Source: Haloferax mediterranei ATCC 33500
GTDB taxonomy: Archaea > Halobacteriota > Halobacteria > Halobacteriales > Haloferacaceae
Assembly: GCF_000306765.2 (NCBI RefSeq)
Contig: NC_017944.1
Span: 186,001 to 250,000 of the forward strand
DNA length: 64,000 nt
Direction: 5' to 3'
Below, piece by piece: positions 63,560 through 64,000 of the stretch (positions are counted from its first letter, which is position 1; the number at the start of each line of letters is the position of its first letter). The notes under the pieces were generated by a model that was not told the origin of the DNA, made no database searches, and saw only the letters and a list, made by a program, of their open reading frames with translations. The position numbers and the translations under genes were made by a program.

Positions 63560-64000
63560 TCACGAAGCCGAACAGCCGACCGACCGGCCGACTTCGACAA
63601 GTTGTTCCGTGCTGACGCCGGTACCCCGGACAGTGTACCGGTACTGGTCACAGGTCCAAGAGAGCGAGGTCGTCGGCCCGTAGTCGAGCGTCGCTGGCCG
63701 GCCATCGACAGTCAGGTCCCGCTCTTCGGAATCGATGGCGTAGGTCATGTTGTACTTGGAAATTGTGAGCAGTCGACCCTCCGTCGCGTACCGGAGTCCG
63801 ACACTCTGGACGCGCCCGGTGGTCTGGGTGGCATACGTCAGCTCGAATTCGGACGGAATCGACGGGTTTGGCACCGTAATAGAAGTCTGTGCCGCTAAGC
63901 GGTCGACACTGCGGTACCACTCTGTTTCGGGAGTCTCCGGACGCTGAACCGTCGTCTCGGAGCCAATTTCCGGGCGGAACGTATCCGCCGATACCTGCGG
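63560..64000 (-). CDS. Partial DUF4367-like protein, 5' end beyond the window
   Basis: An open minus-strand frame of at least 146 codons from the window edge (64000) to the stop at 63560. The visible part reads as a beta-rich domain (FELTYATQTTGRVQSVGLRY ... ERDLTVDGRPATLDYG) with one conserved-looking C-terminal Cys pair (SWTCDQYRY and VGCSAS). It resembles secreted DUF4367/lipoprotein-sorting-like domains of haloarchaea. The N-terminus and any signal are outside the window. Confidence 0.6.
   Translation of the reverse strand, partial: PQVSADTFRPEIGSETTVQRPETPETEWYRSVDRLAAQTSITVPNPSIPSEFELTYATQTTGRVQSVGLRYATEGRLLTISKYNMTYAIDSEERDLTVDGRPATLDYGPTTSLSWTCDQYRYTVRGTGVSTEQLVEVGRSVGCSAS

Overview
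The window is chromosomal or megaplasmid DNA of a halophilic archaeon (class Halobacteria). The signs are acidic, high-GC proteins, many twin-arginine (Tat) signals often followed by a lipobox Cys, archaeal TATA boxes about 25 nt before start codons (leaderless mRNAs), halocyanin, HTH-10 (Bat-like) and Lrp regulators, and the enzymes of a phosphorylating KDG/KDPG sugar-acid pathway. It resembles Haloferax-type genomes, but I cannot name the species. I recognised no rRNA, tRNA or CRISPR array.

Layout. 1-4.5 kb: a possible insertion-sequence end, a Cys-rich halocin-like Tat precursor, a two-domain halocyanin-like protein and NAD synthetase. 4.5-10.7 kb: an iron-box-controlled siderophore-type binding lipoprotein, an Lrp regulator, citrate synthase, a PKD surface protein and a membrane methyltransferase. 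10.8-20 kb: an HTH-10 regulator gene broken by a nonsense codon and an 80-bp MITE, a two-gene ABC exporter, a flavin monooxygenase, a second copy of the MITE, an NhaC antiporter, glutamate dehydrogenase, a 31-residue zinc-finger protein and two regulators.

20.5-32.7 kb is a coherent catabolic locus. It has a CUT1 sugar ABC transporter (binding protein, two permeases, ATPase), an enolase-superfamily sugar-acid dehydratase, an SDR dehydrogenase, a creatininase-like amidohydrolase, RidA, an uncharacterised TIM-barrel-like protein, KDG kinase, KDPG aldolase and a divergent IclR regulator. The implied route is uptake, oxidation, lactone opening, dehydration to a 2-keto-3-deoxy acid, phosphorylation, then cleavage to pyruvate and glyceraldehyde-3-phosphate.

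33.4-44.2 kb: a frameshifted alpha/beta hydrolase, a GAF/PAS sensor kinase, a HyuA/HyuB (hydantoinase/5-oxoprolinase) operon led by an Nramp-fold transporter that lacks the metal ligands, a ribbon-helix-helix regulator, a Tat lipoprotein, a 27-bp tandem repeat and small DNA-binding-type proteins.

44.7-62.4 kb is a surface-glycan or exopolysaccharide locus. It has a Gfo/Idh/MocA oxidoreductase, a DUF362 protein, a nucleotide-sugar epimerase, an ATP-grasp ligase, a GT2 glycosyltransferase, DUF1616, a flippase, a polytopic membrane protein, an AsnB-like enzyme lacking the glutaminase Cys, and two paralogous exported beta-helix proteins, one carrying four tandem C-terminal domains. The window ends with an HTH/membrane-protein pair and a truncated gene.

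The most unusual items are the Cys-rich precursor, the MITE-split regulator, the halocyanin whose two copper sites have lost complementary ligands, the metal-site-less Nramp protein beside HyuAB, and the glycan cluster combining ATP-grasp and AsnB-type ligases with duplicated beta-helix proteins.
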